Assembly (NCBI RefSeq): GCF_014596915.1
Contig: NZ_JACVWU010000036.1
Location: 17,097-81,096, forward strand
Length of the DNA: 64,000 nucleotides
DNA from: Streptomyces sp. TRM68416
GTDB lineage: Bacteria > Actinomycetota > Actinomycetes > Streptomycetales > Streptomycetaceae
Reading direction: 5' to 3'
A program made the position numbers and the translations under genes. Shown here one piece after another: positions 9,332-18,827 of the stretch. The notes beneath the pieces are model-generated. The model was not told the origin of the DNA, did no database searches, and saw only the letters and a program-made list of their open reading frames with translations. Every line of letters begins with the position of its first letter. Position 1 is the first letter of the stretch.

Positions 9332-10447
9332 GTGGGGGCGACAGCCGGTGCCGTCTGGGGCCGTTCCGAGCAGCAGGACTTCCGCAGCCGGGTGCGCGGC
9401 ACCATGCTCGGCGTCGCCGTCGGGGACGCGCTCGGGGCGCCGGTCGACGGGCTGGACCTCGCCGGGATCCGGGAGGCCTACGGCGTCGAAGGCCTCGTAG
9501 ATCTCGGGCTCGGGTACGGGCGTCGCGGTGCCGTGACCCACCTGACCCAGCTCACCCTCTTCACCGTCGACGGGCTCATACGCGCCCAGGTCCGCCGGGA
9601 CACCGGCGCCTGGCATCCGCCCACCGATCTGCACCGGGCGTATCTGCGGTGGGCCGCGACCCAGCGGGACTGGGGCCCGGACGAGCGCCGCAAGGACGAC
9701 GGCTGGCTCGCGCGGGAGGAGTGGCTGTACGCCCGCCGCGATCCCGCCCGTTCGCTGCTGCTCGGCCTCGGCGACGAGACCATGGGCACCTTGGAAGCCC
9801 CGAAGAACCCCGGCGAGGCGGGCCCCGAGGCCGCCGCCCGTTCCGCGCCCTTCGGTCTGCTCGTCGGCTGGGAGCCGCAGCTGGTCGCCCAGCTCGCCGT
9901 CGAGTGCGCGGCCCAGACCCACGGCCACCCCGCAGCCTGCCTGTCGGCGGGCGCGTACGCCGTCATCGTGCACGGCCTGGCCTGCGGCGAGAGCCTGGAC
10001 GGGGCCGTCCAGCGGACCCTCGCGCTGCTCGCCGCCCGCCCGGGGCACGAACCGGTGTCGAGCGCCCTCCAGCACGCGCTGGGCGCGGTACGACAGGGCA
10101 TGCCGACGCCGGACCGGATCGAGGAACTCGTCGGCGACGGGGCCGCGCAGGGCGTACTGGCCGTCGCCGTGTACTGCGCCCTGGTGGGGGAGGACGTCCG
10201 CCACGGTCTCTGCCTCTCCGTGAACCACGACGGCCCCTCCGGCGCGACGGGCGCCCTGACCGGCGGTCTCCTCGGTGCCCTGCACGGCGAGACGGCCCTC
10301 CCGCCGGCCTGGCTGGCCGAGCTGGAGGGTCGTCCCACGATCCTGGAACTCGCCGACGACTTCGCGATGGAGATGACCCAGGGCCCGGCGCTGCACGGCC
10401 CGACCGGCTCCTCCCCGGGCTGGCTGGCCCGCTACCCGAGGGCCTGA
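9332..10447 (+). CDS. ADP-ribosylglycohydrolase-family protein with lost metal ligands
   Basis: A 371-residue protein of the DraG/ARH fold: GTMLGVAVGDALGAP at the N-terminus and GALTGGLLGALHG near the end. ARH enzymes remove ADP-ribose using two Mg ions held by a T-D-D-T motif and a D-S-D-S-T-G motif. Here the equivalents read THLTQLTLFT and GPSGATGA, so the metal-binding aspartates at both sites are replaced. Hydrolase activity is therefore doubtful; binding of ADP-ribose or a regulatory role is possible. GTG 9332 has GGGAGG at a proper distance; the TTG at 9329 is too close. Confidence 0.82.
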   Translation: MGATAGAVWGRSEQQDFRSRVRGTMLGVAVGDALGAPVDGLDLAGIREAYGVEGLVDLGLGYGRRGAVTHLTQLTLFTVDGLIRAQVRRDTGAWHPPTDLHRAYLRWAATQRDWGPDERRKDDGWLAREEWLYARRDPARSLLLGLGDETMGTLEAPKNPGEAGPEAAARSAPFGLLVGWEPQLVAQLAVECAAQTHGHPAACLSAGAYAVIVHGLACGESLDGAVQRTLALLAARPGHEPVSSALQHALGAVRQGMPTPDRIEELVGDGAAQGVLAVAVYCALVGEDVRHGLCLSVNHDGPSGATGALTGGLLGALHGETALPPAWLAELEGRPTILELADDFAMEMTQGPALHGPTGSSPGWLARYPRA

Positions 10448-10466
10448 GACGCTCTACCACTCCCGT

Positions 10467-11252
10467 TCACCGCATCAATTCCCCCGCGTTCACCAGCAGC
10501 GACTGCCCCGTGATCGCCCGTGCCCGGTCCGAGGTGAGGAAGACGGCCGCGTTTGCCACGTCGGCGTCCGTCGCCAGTTCCGGCAACGCCATCCGCTCGG
10601 TCAGCCGATTCAGTACCTCCGACTCGGGCGCGCCCTCGGTCTCCGCGGTGAACCGGACGTAGGCCTGTACCGGCGGCCCCCACATCCAGCCCGGGAGGAC
10701 GGAGTTGACGCGGATGCGGTGGGGGCCGAGTTCTCGAGCCAGGGAGTACATCGCGCTGGTCAGGGCCCCCTTGGAGGCCGCGTACGCCGCCTGGCGTACC
10801 TGCGTGGGCGCCGCGACCGCCGACTGCGTGCCGATGAACACCACCGCGCCTCCGCGCACCTTGAGCGCCGGCAGGCACGCCCGGGTCATCCGCAGGGTGC
10901 CCAGCAGGTTGACGTCGATCACCGAGCGCCAGGTTGTGAAGTCGGCGTCCTCCAGGCCGCCGAAGTAGCTGTCCCAGGCCGCCACATGGACGACGGCGTC
11001 GATCCGGCCGAAGCGCTCCCGCGCCAACTCGGCGAGCGCGAGGCACTGTTGCTCGTCGGTGATGTCCGTCGGCCGGTACGCGGTGTGCGCACCGTCCGGA
11101 TCGATCTCGGCGGCGCTCTTGGCGAGGCTCGACTCGGTGCGCGCCCCGAGGACCGCGTTGCCCCCGTCCCGTACGACCGCCGCCGCGACCTGGTGGCCGA
11201 GCCCTGCGCCGACTCCCGACACGACGACGGTCCTTCCCGTGAGTACTGACAT
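10467..11252 (-). CDS. SDR-family oxidoreductase
   Basis: A 261-residue short-chain dehydrogenase/reductase. The cofactor motif is VVVSGVGAGLGHQ (GxxxGxG), with DITD around residue 65, and the catalytic pair is in YAASKGA (YxxxK); GTQSA supplies the Ser. The end (GWMWGPPVQAYVRF ... GQSLLVNAGELMR) matches the subgroup acting on hydrophobic or lipid-like substrates. Substrate is unknown. It is divergent from the 279-residue protein gene, with an inverted repeat between them that probably controls both. Confidence 0.9.
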   Translation of the reverse strand: MSVLTGRTVVVSGVGAGLGHQVAAAVVRDGGNAVLGARTESSLAKSAAEIDPDGAHTAYRPTDITDEQQCLALAELARERFGRIDAVVHVAAWDSYFGGLEDADFTTWRSVIDVNLLGTLRMTRACLPALKVRGGAVVFIGTQSAVAAPTQVRQAAYAASKGALTSAMYSLARELGPHRIRVNSVLPGWMWGPPVQAYVRFTAETEGAPESEVLNRLTERMALPELATDADVANAAVFLTSDRARAITGQSLLVNAGELMR

Positions 11253-11289
11253 CCCGACCCCTCCCGGTTCACAGGCTCTGGCGCGATAT

Positions 11290-11304
11290 CTGACGGAGCG
11301 TCAG
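11290..11304. promoter_or_regulatory. Inverted repeat, putative operator of the divergent SDR pair
   Basis: CTGACGGAGCGTCAG, 5-bp arms (CTGAC/GTCAG) around GGAGC, in the 83-bp gap between the divergent SDR gene and the 279-residue protein gene. Position and symmetry suggest a dimeric repressor site; the regulator is not in the window. Confidence 0.5.
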
Positions 11305-11335
11305 AGTATGGGTGACCGCAGGAAAGGGGAACCGC

Positions 11336-12175
11336 ATGAGCGACGACACCCGCAGCGAGACGTACGCCGAGCTGGCCGCCGTAGGGCCGTACGGAGTCCG
11401 GCCGGGACATGCCCTGATCACCATGGTCGAGCCGCATCCCGGCCACGAGTACGCCTACAACCGCTGGTACGAGGACGACCACTACTACGCCGGCGCGATG
11501 GCCATGCCCTGGATGTACGCAGGCCGCCGCTGGGTCGCCACCCGCGACCTGCAACTCCTGCGCACCCCGGAGAAGTCGGCGGTCGCCCGGCCCGTCACCG
11601 CCGGCTGCTACCTCTCCACGTACTGGATCACGGCCGGCCGCTACGCCGACCACATGAAGTGGACCGTCGCCATCAACAAGCGTCTCAACCGCGACGCCCG
11701 CGTCTACCAGGACCGCACCCACGTCTTCACCGCGTTCCAGGACCACGAGGCGAGCGTGTACCGCGACGGGGCGGCGGGCCCGAGGGACTTCCACGCCCTG
11801 GACCACCCGTACGCGGGCCTGGTCCTGGAGGTCATCGACGCGGAGTCGGCCGAGCGGCGCGCCGAGCTGCTGGAGTGGCTGCGCTCGCGCCACCTCCCCA
11901 AACGCCTCGCGGGCTCCCCGGCCGCCCTGGTGACGGTCTTCCGCCCGACGCCCCTGCCCCTGGACCGCATGTCGTACGTCAAGCAGGTCGAGGGCGTGGA
12001 GACCCGGCTGACCCTGCTGTGGTTCCTGGAGGCCGACCCGAGGGAGTGCTGGGACCCCTACTTCACCGGCCTGGAGGAGGCGGTCACCGAATCGGGGTTG
12101 GGGCGGGTGGAGCTGGTGGCGCCGTTCGTGCCGACGGTCCCCGGCACGGACAAGTACGTGGACCAGCTGCGCTGA
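11336..12175 (+). CDS. Conserved hypothetical protein, duplicated ferredoxin-like (EthD-type) fold suspected
   Basis: A 279-residue soluble protein with no membrane segment. Two similar stretches, HALITMVEPHPGHEYAYNRW and, later, AALVTVFRPTPLPLD plus LTLLWFLEADPRECWDPYF, suggest a duplicated dimeric alpha/beta-barrel such as EthD-like proteins, rich in His/Tyr/Trp (WYEDDHYY). Divergent from an SDR gene sharing an operator-like repeat, so a joint role in catabolism of a small hydrophobic compound is plausible but inferred. ATG 11336 follows GGAAAGGGG. Confidence 0.65.
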   Translation: MSDDTRSETYAELAAVGPYGVRPGHALITMVEPHPGHEYAYNRWYEDDHYYAGAMAMPWMYAGRRWVATRDLQLLRTPEKSAVARPVTAGCYLSTYWITAGRYADHMKWTVAINKRLNRDARVYQDRTHVFTAFQDHEASVYRDGAAGPRDFHALDHPYAGLVLEVIDAESAERRAELLEWLRSRHLPKRLAGSPAALVTVFRPTPLPLDRMSYVKQVEGVETRLTLLWFLEADPRECWDPYFTGLEEAVTESGLGRVELVAPFVPTVPGTDKYVDQLR

Positions 12176-12191
12176 CCGGCGCCGAGGGCGG

Positions 12192-14120
12192 TCACTTCAG
12201 GGCGTCCGGGCACGGCGTGCCGCGCGGCAGGTCGTACGGGGCCGCCAGCCGGTACGTCCCCGCCTTCGGGGCGACCAGCATCGTCCACTTGTCGCCGAGC
12301 GCGTCCTCCTCCGTCTCCGTCAGACAGCCGTGGACGTTGTCGTACGTCTTCGGCTCGCCTTCGGCGCGGTCCTTGGACGCCTCCGTCTCCCGCGGCGGGT
12401 CCAGCTTCTTGCCCTCGTCGTCGACGATGCTCAGCCAGGGGGAGTAGGGGATGCGGATGAGGATCCGGCCGGGCTTGCTCACCCGCATCGTCCACTCGCC
12501 CTGCTCGGCCCGCTCCACCACCGTGTTCGGCTCGGCCAGCGGGGCCGGGTCGAGCACCTCGAACAGCTGCCAGTTCGCGTCGCCCCACACCTGCTTCAGA
12601 TACGGCATCCCGCGCTGCACCAGCTGCCGCTCGCGCTCGCCGCCGTCCCCGTCCGGCCGGTCCTTGGGCACCACGACGTAGTGCACGGCCCAGCGCCTGA
12701 GCCACTCCAGATAGTTCGCCGAGTTCAGGGTGTCGTCGTAGAAGAGCGGGTTGCGCTCCATGTCGGCCTGGCGGTTCCAGCCGCGGGCCAGGTTGACGTA
12801 CGGGGCGAGGGCGGAGGCCTCGCGGTGGGAGCGGGCCGGTACGACCTCCACGCGGCCCTTCTCGGCGCCGACCTCCTGGAGCTCGTTGACCAGCGGCGCC
12901 AGCTCACGCGCCCAGGACGCGGCGGGGGTGGTGTGCACGACGTCGATGACCGACTTCACGCCGATCCACACATTGAATCCGATGACGGACAGCACGAGCG
13001 CGTACCACTTGCGCGAGCGCGGCACCGAGAACGGCAGCGCCGCCACCAGCGCCACCCCCGCGAACAGCATCGACAGCCGGGTGATGTTGGAGCCGATCTG
13101 CGAGCTGATCAGCCACACCAGCAGCACCGACAGCGCGTACACCGCCGAGGTCAGCCGGACCGTCGTCCACTCCTTGGGGACGAGGAAGAGGACCAGCACC
13201 GCCGAGACGAACGGCAGCAGCACCGAGGCGACCGTCATCGGCTGCGTCCCCGAGAACGGGAACAGCCAGGCCGACACCGCCACCACCGCGGTCGGCGCCA
13301 GCCCCAGCGCCCAGGCGCCCGGCCGCCGCTTCTGCAGGAACATCGCCACGGCCACCAGACCCACGAACAGCCCGGCGACCGGCGAGGCCATGGTGGCGAG
13401 CGCGGCCAGCGGCGCCGCGCACAGCGCCTTCGCCCACCGCTTGTAGCGCCACCTGTACGGCCAGCAGAACACGACCGCGACCGCGCCCAGCGCGAACGCC
13501 GTGCCCAGACCGTAGGTGACCCGGCCCGAGGCCGCGTTGCACAGCAGCGCGAACACCCCGGCCAGCGCGGCCCACAGCGGGTTGCGCACGGACCGGCTGC
13601 GGATGAGGACCAGCGTGAGCAGCCCGGCGGAGACGGTCCCGGCGATCATCATCGTCGTACGGACGCCCAGCACGGACATCAGATACGGCGACACCACGCT
13701 GTACGACACCGGGTGCATGCCGCCGTACCAGGCCAGGTTGTACGCCGAGTCCGGGTGTCGGCCGACGAACTCCGCCCACGCGTCCTGGGCGGCGAGGTCG
13801 CCGCCGCTGTTGGCGAAGGTGAAGAACCACACGATGTGCAGCACCCCGGCCAGGCCGGTGATCGACAGGACCGGGTGGCGCAGGAGGCGCTCACGCAGCG
13901 CGAGGACGGCGGCCTTCGGGCGCGAGGGGCGCTCCTCGGCGCGCGGACGGTTCGCGTCCTGCGTGTCCTGCGTGTCCTGCGCGTCTTGCGCGTCTTGCGT
14001 GTCCTGCGTGTCCCTCGCGTCTTGCGTGTCCTTCGTGGGCGCTGCGGGCACGCGTATTCGCGGGCCCGTTCCCTGGCCCGGATCGGCGTCGTCGGCGCGT
14101 GTCGGCTCCGCAGTGGCCAC
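12192..14120 (-). CDS. Large multi-span membrane protein
   Basis: A 642-residue protein. The N-terminus is an acidic, low-complexity TQD/AQD repeat (about residues 30-56), followed by roughly ten membrane segments from residue 85 to 390 and a C-terminal extracytoplasmic domain of about 250 residues with WTMRVSKPGRILIRIPYSPW. The layout resembles actinobacterial glycosyltransferase-C or MFS-like envelope proteins, but no diagnostic motif was seen. It lies downstream of the carboxypeptidase gene on the same strand, separated by a terminator-like hairpin. Confidence 0.7.
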   Translation of the reverse strand: MATAEPTRADDADPGQGTGPRIRVPAAPTKDTQDARDTQDTQDAQDAQDTQDTQDANRPRAEERPSRPKAAVLALRERLLRHPVLSITGLAGVLHIVWFFTFANSGGDLAAQDAWAEFVGRHPDSAYNLAWYGGMHPVSYSVVSPYLMSVLGVRTTMMIAGTVSAGLLTLVLIRSRSVRNPLWAALAGVFALLCNAASGRVTYGLGTAFALGAVAVVFCWPYRWRYKRWAKALCAAPLAALATMASPVAGLFVGLVAVAMFLQKRRPGAWALGLAPTAVVAVSAWLFPFSGTQPMTVASVLLPFVSAVLVLFLVPKEWTTVRLTSAVYALSVLLVWLISSQIGSNITRLSMLFAGVALVAALPFSVPRSRKWYALVLSVIGFNVWIGVKSVIDVVHTTPAASWARELAPLVNELQEVGAEKGRVEVVPARSHREASALAPYVNLARGWNRQADMERNPLFYDDTLNSANYLEWLRRWAVHYVVVPKDRPDGDGGERERQLVQRGMPYLKQVWGDANWQLFEVLDPAPLAEPNTVVERAEQGEWTMRVSKPGRILIRIPYSPWLSIVDDEGKKLDPPRETEASKDRAEGEPKTYDNVHGCLTETEEDALGDKWTMLVAPKAGTYRLAAPYDLPRGTPCPDALK

Positions 14121-14257
14121 CGTTGAGGCACTCCCGTGCTGTGCTGTCTTCTGTTCTGGCCGCGTACCGTTTCCCGCGTGTTCTCGGCCCTGTCCCCCAG
14201 GGTTGTCCGGCCGCGCCTGGTGAGCGGCGGCCTGCCCTGTTTCGTGACGCTAGCACG

Positions 14258-14302
14258 CAGCCCGCCGACGGGCTCCCGGGCGGGTGCGCCGTCGGTGGGC
14301 TG
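14258..14302 (-). terminator. Hairpin terminator after the carboxypeptidase gene
   Basis: CAGCCCGCCGACGG (14258-14271) pairs with CCGTCGGTGGGCTG (14289-14302), leaving a 17-nt loop and one G-T pair. It lies just beyond the stop at 14318 on the minus strand. Confidence 0.65.
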
Positions 14303-14317
14303 CGGTGACCCGGCAGG

Positions 14318-16621
14318 TCAGCCGAGGCGGGTGAGCTTGTCCGTGAAGCCGGGCTCCACGAGATCCGTCTCCAGCGCCACCGGCACCTTCACCGCGCCGG
14401 CCGTGCCGCCGTCGCCCACGGTGAGCGTGCCGATCTTGGTGCCGGCCTTCGCGGAGTGCGGTACGTCCCCGGCCTTGAAGTCCAGCTCGACCTTCAGCCC
14501 GGCCCAGCCGGCCGCCTTGACGTCCTTGGTGGCCACGACCGCGGTACGGCCGCCGAGCCCGTCGTCGACGTAGCCGACGACATCGCCCTTCTTCAGCAGC
14601 GTCGCCGACTCCAGCGCGTCCTGAGCGGCGCGCATCAGCTTGTCGCCGGAGTCGAGGGCGGCGGCGAGGATGCCGCCGCCGACGTCCGGCTGGCGCAGCA
14701 CGGCACCGACGATGGTCCGCGTCTCGCCGCCGACCTCCTGCTTCGCGGCGAACATGAGGTTGCCGAGGGCGGAGGTGGTGGTGCCGGTCTTGATGCCGAC
14801 GACGTTGTTCTTGCCGACGAGCTGGTTCCAGTTGCCGTGGTTGCGGCCCTTGTAGTCGTCGTACGACATCATCGCCGCGATCTCGCGGAAGGCGGGGTCC
14901 TCCATCGCGGCCTTGGCCAGCTTCATCTGGTCCACGGCCGTGCTGACCGTGGTGTTGTTCAGGCCCGAGGGGTCGGTGTACGTCGTGTTCGTCATGCCGA
15001 GGTCCTCGGCGGCGGCGTTCATCTTCTCCACGAACGCCTTCTCAGAGCCCGCGTCCCAGCGGGCGAGCAGGCGCGCCACATTGTTCGCGGACGCGATCAG
15101 GATGCTCTCCAGGGCCTCGCGCTGGGAGATCTCGTCACCCGCGGTGACCGGGACGGTCGACTCGCCCTCCGCGGTCGCCTCCGACTCGGCCGTCTGGTCG
15201 ATCTTGAGGTTCGGGCCCTCGGCGCCGCTCTTGAGCGGGTGGTCGCGGAGGATCACGTACGCGGTCATGACCTTGGCGACACTGGCGATCGGTACGGGCT
15301 TCTGCTCGCCGGAGGAGCCGAAGCTGCCGATGCCCTGGACGTCGAGGGCGGCCTGGCCGGAGGTCGGCCACGGGATGTCGACCTCGCCGCCTTCGAAGGT
15401 GTACGAGGACTTCGCGGTCAGGTCGAGGGTGGGCGTCGGGAGCGGGCGTACGGCCTGCACGATCGCGAACACGACCGCGAGGAGAAGGACCAGGGGGGTC
15501 CAGATCTTGACGCGTCGCACCGCCGTGCGGACGGGGGTGTCCGGGGGCGGGGGCGTGTTCGTCAGCTCGGCCAGGAGGTCCAGCGGGGGCTTGGGCGGGA
15601 GCGGCTGCTGGGTGGTGCGCTCGGGGCCGACCTGGGGGACGGCGGTGGTGACGTCCGGGGGCGTCGGCCGGTCCTGCTTGGCCGGGATGTCGGGCTTGAG
15701 CGCGACGAACTTGCTGGTGGGCTGGTCGACGGCGGGCGGGCGTACGGCGCGGAAGGTGGTCGTGGGGTGGTCGACTGCGGCCTCGGCTTCGCCTTCGGCC
15801 TTGTCGTCGTTCCCACCCGCACCACCCGTGCGGCTCTCGTCGTCGGGTGCGGGTGGCCCCTGGGGGGCTTCCTCGCCGTCGGCGGCCTCGGGTTTGGCGT
15901 CGGACTTCGCGTCCGTCGCGTCCGGCTTTGCGTCCGTCGCGTCCGGCTTTGCGGCCGCCTCGGGGGCGTTGTCGGCATCGGCCTCGTCGTCGGCCTGGTC
16001 CTCGTCCTCGGCCTTGACGTCGGCCTTGTCGTCGGTCGCGGTCGTTGCGGCCCGGTCGGGCGTCCTGGGCGTCTCGGCGGGCTCGGAGTCATCCTCCGGC
16101 TCGTCCCGCGCCTCAGCGGGCTCGCCAGGGGCCTTCTCGCCGCCGGAGGTCACCCAGGCGGCCACGGCGGCGCGCAGACGGTCGTCGCCGTCCTTGTCGC
16201 CCTCGGGGGTGGTCGCCTCCTCGGCGTCCGTCGATGCCTCGGGTGCCTCGGATTCCTCGGTCGTGGTCGGTTCCGTGTCGTCCTTCGGCTTCTCGGCCGA
16301 CTCCGGCTCAGGGGCCTCCGGCCGCTGCTCGGAGTTCCTCGGGTCCTCGGTGTCCGCGGTCGCCTCCTCGGCGTCCTCCGGCCCCTCCGCGCCCGTCGGC
16401 TCCGCGGCAGCCCTCGGCTCCGCCGTGGCGTTCGCCCTGCGGGCCTCCGCCAGGTCGCTCGCCGACAGGATCCTGGTTGCCGTATCGACGCCGCCGCGGG
16501 CCATCACGAGGCGCGGATCGTTCTTTTCGGCCCTCGCTTCGGGAACCGGACCCGCGCTCCCCGACGTCGGTTCTGCCGACGACTCGCGCTGCTTCGACCT
16601 GTCGGGGGACTCGCCCGCCAC
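14318..16621 (-). CDS. D-alanyl-D-alanine carboxypeptidase with long acidic cytoplasmic region
   Basis: A 767-residue class C-type low-molecular-weight penicillin-binding protein (peptidase S11). The first 360 residues are low-complexity Ala/Glu/Asp/Pro-rich sequence, then a membrane segment (WTPLVLLLAVVFAIVQAV), then the extracellular catalytic domain with all three motifs: SVAK (SxxK, in IASVAKVMTAYV), SAN (SILIASANNVARLL) and KTG (VVGIKTGTTTSALG). It trims D-Ala from peptidoglycan stem peptides. The very long acidic N-terminus is typical of Streptomyces homologs and may bind cytoplasmic partners. Divergent from the GPP34 gene. Confidence 0.93.
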   Translation of the reverse strand: MAGESPDRSKQRESSAEPTSGSAGPVPEARAEKNDPRLVMARGGVDTATRILSASDLAEARRANATAEPRAAAEPTGAEGPEDAEEATADTEDPRNSEQRPEAPEPESAEKPKDDTEPTTTEESEAPEASTDAEEATTPEGDKDGDDRLRAAVAAWVTSGGEKAPGEPAEARDEPEDDSEPAETPRTPDRAATTATDDKADVKAEDEDQADDEADADNAPEAAAKPDATDAKPDATDAKSDAKPEAADGEEAPQGPPAPDDESRTGGAGGNDDKAEGEAEAAVDHPTTTFRAVRPPAVDQPTSKFVALKPDIPAKQDRPTPPDVTTAVPQVGPERTTQQPLPPKPPLDLLAELTNTPPPPDTPVRTAVRRVKIWTPLVLLLAVVFAIVQAVRPLPTPTLDLTAKSSYTFEGGEVDIPWPTSGQAALDVQGIGSFGSSGEQKPVPIASVAKVMTAYVILRDHPLKSGAEGPNLKIDQTAESEATAEGESTVPVTAGDEISQREALESILIASANNVARLLARWDAGSEKAFVEKMNAAAEDLGMTNTTYTDPSGLNNTTVSTAVDQMKLAKAAMEDPAFREIAAMMSYDDYKGRNHGNWNQLVGKNNVVGIKTGTTTSALGNLMFAAKQEVGGETRTIVGAVLRQPDVGGGILAAALDSGDKLMRAAQDALESATLLKKGDVVGYVDDGLGGRTAVVATKDVKAAGWAGLKVELDFKAGDVPHSAKAGTKIGTLTVGDGGTAGAVKVPVALETDLVEPGFTDKLTRLG

Positions 16622-16836
16622 CGATGCCTCCTAAACCGTGAACCGTGTGAACCGCCGCCCGGGACACTGCTCCGCAGCGCTGTCCGAACCATGTACCAGT
16701 GTCCTGTGTGAGGGCTAAACCGAACCGGTAGACGAGAACGACATACCTACTGGTTCCACTACAAACAGGTCACGCACCCTCGACAGACCAATGTGAGAGG
16801 GGTCACCCTGTCTTTCATCCACGCGGGGAGGCATGG

Positions 16837-17592
16837 ATGGGCAGGAGCCGCAGAACACTTCCGGAGGAGCTTCTGCTGCTGGCACTGGACCCGGCCACGG
16901 GTACCACTGCACAGCCGCAGTCGCTCGACCTCGGTCTGGCCGGAGCACAGCTAGTGGAGCTGGCGCTGGCCGGACGGATAGCCCCAGACGGGGATCGTAT
17001 CGCCGTGGTGGCACCACGGCCGACTGGAGATCCGACATTGGACTGCGCACTGGAGTTGCTGCGAAGGCGTGGCGCTCCCGTTCGTGCTGTCCACTGGATC
17101 GGCGGGCCGCGCCTTGGGCTCCGCCAGACCTACCTCTCGCATCTGGAGCGGTGCGGCATGGTCGCCGCCGTGCCGGGTCAGATGTGCGGGGTGCTGCCGA
17201 CGACTCGCTACCAGGCGACGGACACCGCCATCAGCCGCGAGATCAGGTCACGGCTGGATTCGGCGATCCGCACCGGCGTACCGCCGGACCCGCGGACCGC
17301 GGCACTCGCCGCCCTGGCGCACGCGGTCGGCCTCGGCAAGCACCTGTACCCGGGTAACGAGGGCCGTTCCTCGCGCTCCCGGTTGCGGGACCTGATCAGG
17401 CACGACCCCATGGGCGGCCTCGTGGCGCACGCCGTGATGGACGTCCAGAACGGCGTGGCGGCCCAGCCGCGCCGCAGCCCCGCCCCCGCAGGCCGCCAGC
17501 CGGCCGCCGGAGGCAGGGCCGCAGCGGAACCCGCCCGAGGCGTTCCGATGCAACCGCGCCGCGGACCCATGGCGCGCGTCGTGGCCCACTGA
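16837..17592 (+). CDS. GOLPH3/VPS74 (GPP34) family protein
   Basis: A 251-residue protein. The N-terminal block LPEELLLLALDPATG and LVELALAGRI, and the later LTSH-equivalent ALAHAVGLGKHLYP, are the GPP34 family signature; the family binds phosphoinositides in eukaryotes, and the role in actinobacteria is unknown, though many copies exist per Streptomyces genome. The C-terminal 55 residues are basic and Pro/Ala-rich. GCGGGGAGG precedes ATG 16837. A strong hairpin follows. Confidence 0.88.
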   Translation: MGRSRRTLPEELLLLALDPATGTTAQPQSLDLGLAGAQLVELALAGRIAPDGDRIAVVAPRPTGDPTLDCALELLRRRGAPVRAVHWIGGPRLGLRQTYLSHLERCGMVAAVPGQMCGVLPTTRYQATDTAISREIRSRLDSAIRTGVPPDPRTAALAALAHAVGLGKHLYPGNEGRSSRSRLRDLIRHDPMGGLVAHAVMDVQNGVAAQPRRSPAPAGRQPAAGGRAAAEPARGVPMQPRRGPMARVVAH

Positions 17593-17680
17593 GCCGAGTC
17601 CGCGACGGCAGCACACAGAGAGACCCGCACCGCCGAGCGCCGCACCGCAGTCCCCAAGACCCGGTCGGGAGCCGCTGGTC

Positions 17681-17740
17681 CGCGCGGGGCGGCGGGACCG
17701 TATGTGTCCGGACGACGACACGGTCCCGCCGCCCCGCGCG
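17681..17740 (+). terminator. Perfect 21-bp-arm hairpin terminator
   Basis: Arms at 17681-17701 and 17720-17740 are perfect reverse complements of 21 bp (core GCGGGGCGGCGGGACCG) with an 18-nt loop. It lies about 90 bp after the GPP34 stop, in a gene-free gap before the XRE gene. No poly-T follows, as is common in Streptomyces. Confidence 0.8.
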
Positions 17741-17921
17741 GCCGCATGTCGGGGGGTGGGGCGAGGACCGTGCCGACGGCCGTGCGGCAGGCGCGGGCCA
17801 ACTGTCGTGTACGCAGCGCATATCCACCGTTTCCCAGCGGTAGTAAGCACCTTGGTGGCAGTCTGCTCAACAGCAGATACGCAAAGTGTCGATGAAGCAC
17901 GCAGCCGGAGGTGCACGTCCC

Positions 17922-18779
17922 GTGGCGTCCAATGTCAATCCCACTGTCAGGCGCCGCCGACTGGGCCAGGAGTTGCGCCGCCTCCGCGAAGTCAAGGGCA
18001 TGACGGCCGAAGAGGTGGCCGAGCGGCTTCTGGTGTCGCAGTCGAAGATCAGCCGCCTGGAGAACGGGCGGCGCAGCATCAGCCAGCGTGACGTCCGCGA
18101 TCTGTGCGGGGTGTACGAGGTCGAGGACCAGCGGATCGTCGAGTCCCTGATGCAGATGGCCAAGGACTCCCGCCAGCAGGGCTGGTGGCATGCGTTCGGG
18201 GATGTCCCGTACAGCGTGTACATCGGCCTGGAGACGGACGCGGCCAGCCTCCGTGTCTACGATCCCCAGGTCGTCCCCGGTCTGTTGCAGACCCCGCAGT
18301 ACGCCGAGGCGCTCATCGCGGGGGCGTTGCCGGAGACCGCGCCGACGGAGATCGAGAAGCGGGTGCAGGTGCGGATGCGCCGACAGGAACGAATCTCCAC
18401 CGAGGAGAACCCGCTGCGGCTGTGGACCGTGATGGACGAGGCCGCGCTGCACCGGGTGGTCGGCGGCCCTTCCCTCATGCGCGACCAACTGGAGTACCTG
18501 GTCGAGCAGTCCCAGTTGCCGCACGTCACGGTGCAGGTGATCCCCTTCGACATGGGTGCGCACCCGGGGATAAACGGCCAGTACGCGATCCTTGAGTTCC
18601 CGGACGCGGCCGACTCCAGCGTCGTGTACATCGAGGGCGTCACCAGCGACCTGTACCTGGAGAAGCCGAACGACGTCCAGAAGTACAGCGTGATGTACGA
18701 GCATCTCCGGGCCCAGGCGCTGAACGTGGACCAGTCGCGTCAGTTCATCGCGGACATCGCGAAGAAGTACGCGCGTTGA
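17922..18779 (+). CDS. XRE-family regulator with DUF5753 domain
   Basis: A 285-residue protein: HTH at residues about 12-60 (LGQELRRLREVKGMTAEEVAERLL, VSQSKISRLENGRR), then DUF5753 (VVPGLLQTPQYAEALI ... VQVIPFDMGAHPG). GTG 17922 was chosen because GGAGG lies about 10 nt upstream; the ATG starts at 17886 and 17892 have no ribosome site. It pairs with the DUF397 gene 230 bp downstream as a second regulator locus of this type in the window. Confidence 0.9.
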   Translation: MASNVNPTVRRRRLGQELRRLREVKGMTAEEVAERLLVSQSKISRLENGRRSISQRDVRDLCGVYEVEDQRIVESLMQMAKDSRQQGWWHAFGDVPYSVYIGLETDAASLRVYDPQVVPGLLQTPQYAEALIAGALPETAPTEIEKRVQVRMRRQERISTEENPLRLWTVMDEAALHRVVGGPSLMRDQLEYLVEQSQLPHVTVQVIPFDMGAHPGINGQYAILEFPDAADSSVVYIEGVTSDLYLEKPNDVQKYSVMYEHLRAQALNVDQSRQFIADIAKKYAR

Positions 18780-18786
18780 GGCGGTT

Positions 18787-18827
18787 CCGGCCGGGAGTGG
18801 GCGGACATTACACCTTCCCCCGGCCGG
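18787..18827 (+). terminator. GC-rich hairpin after XRE gene
   Basis: CCGGCCGGG near 18787 pairs with CCCGGCCGG near 18819, just after the XRE stop. Probable terminator. The rest of the 230-bp gap before the DUF397 gene holds that gene's promoter region. Confidence 0.5.
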
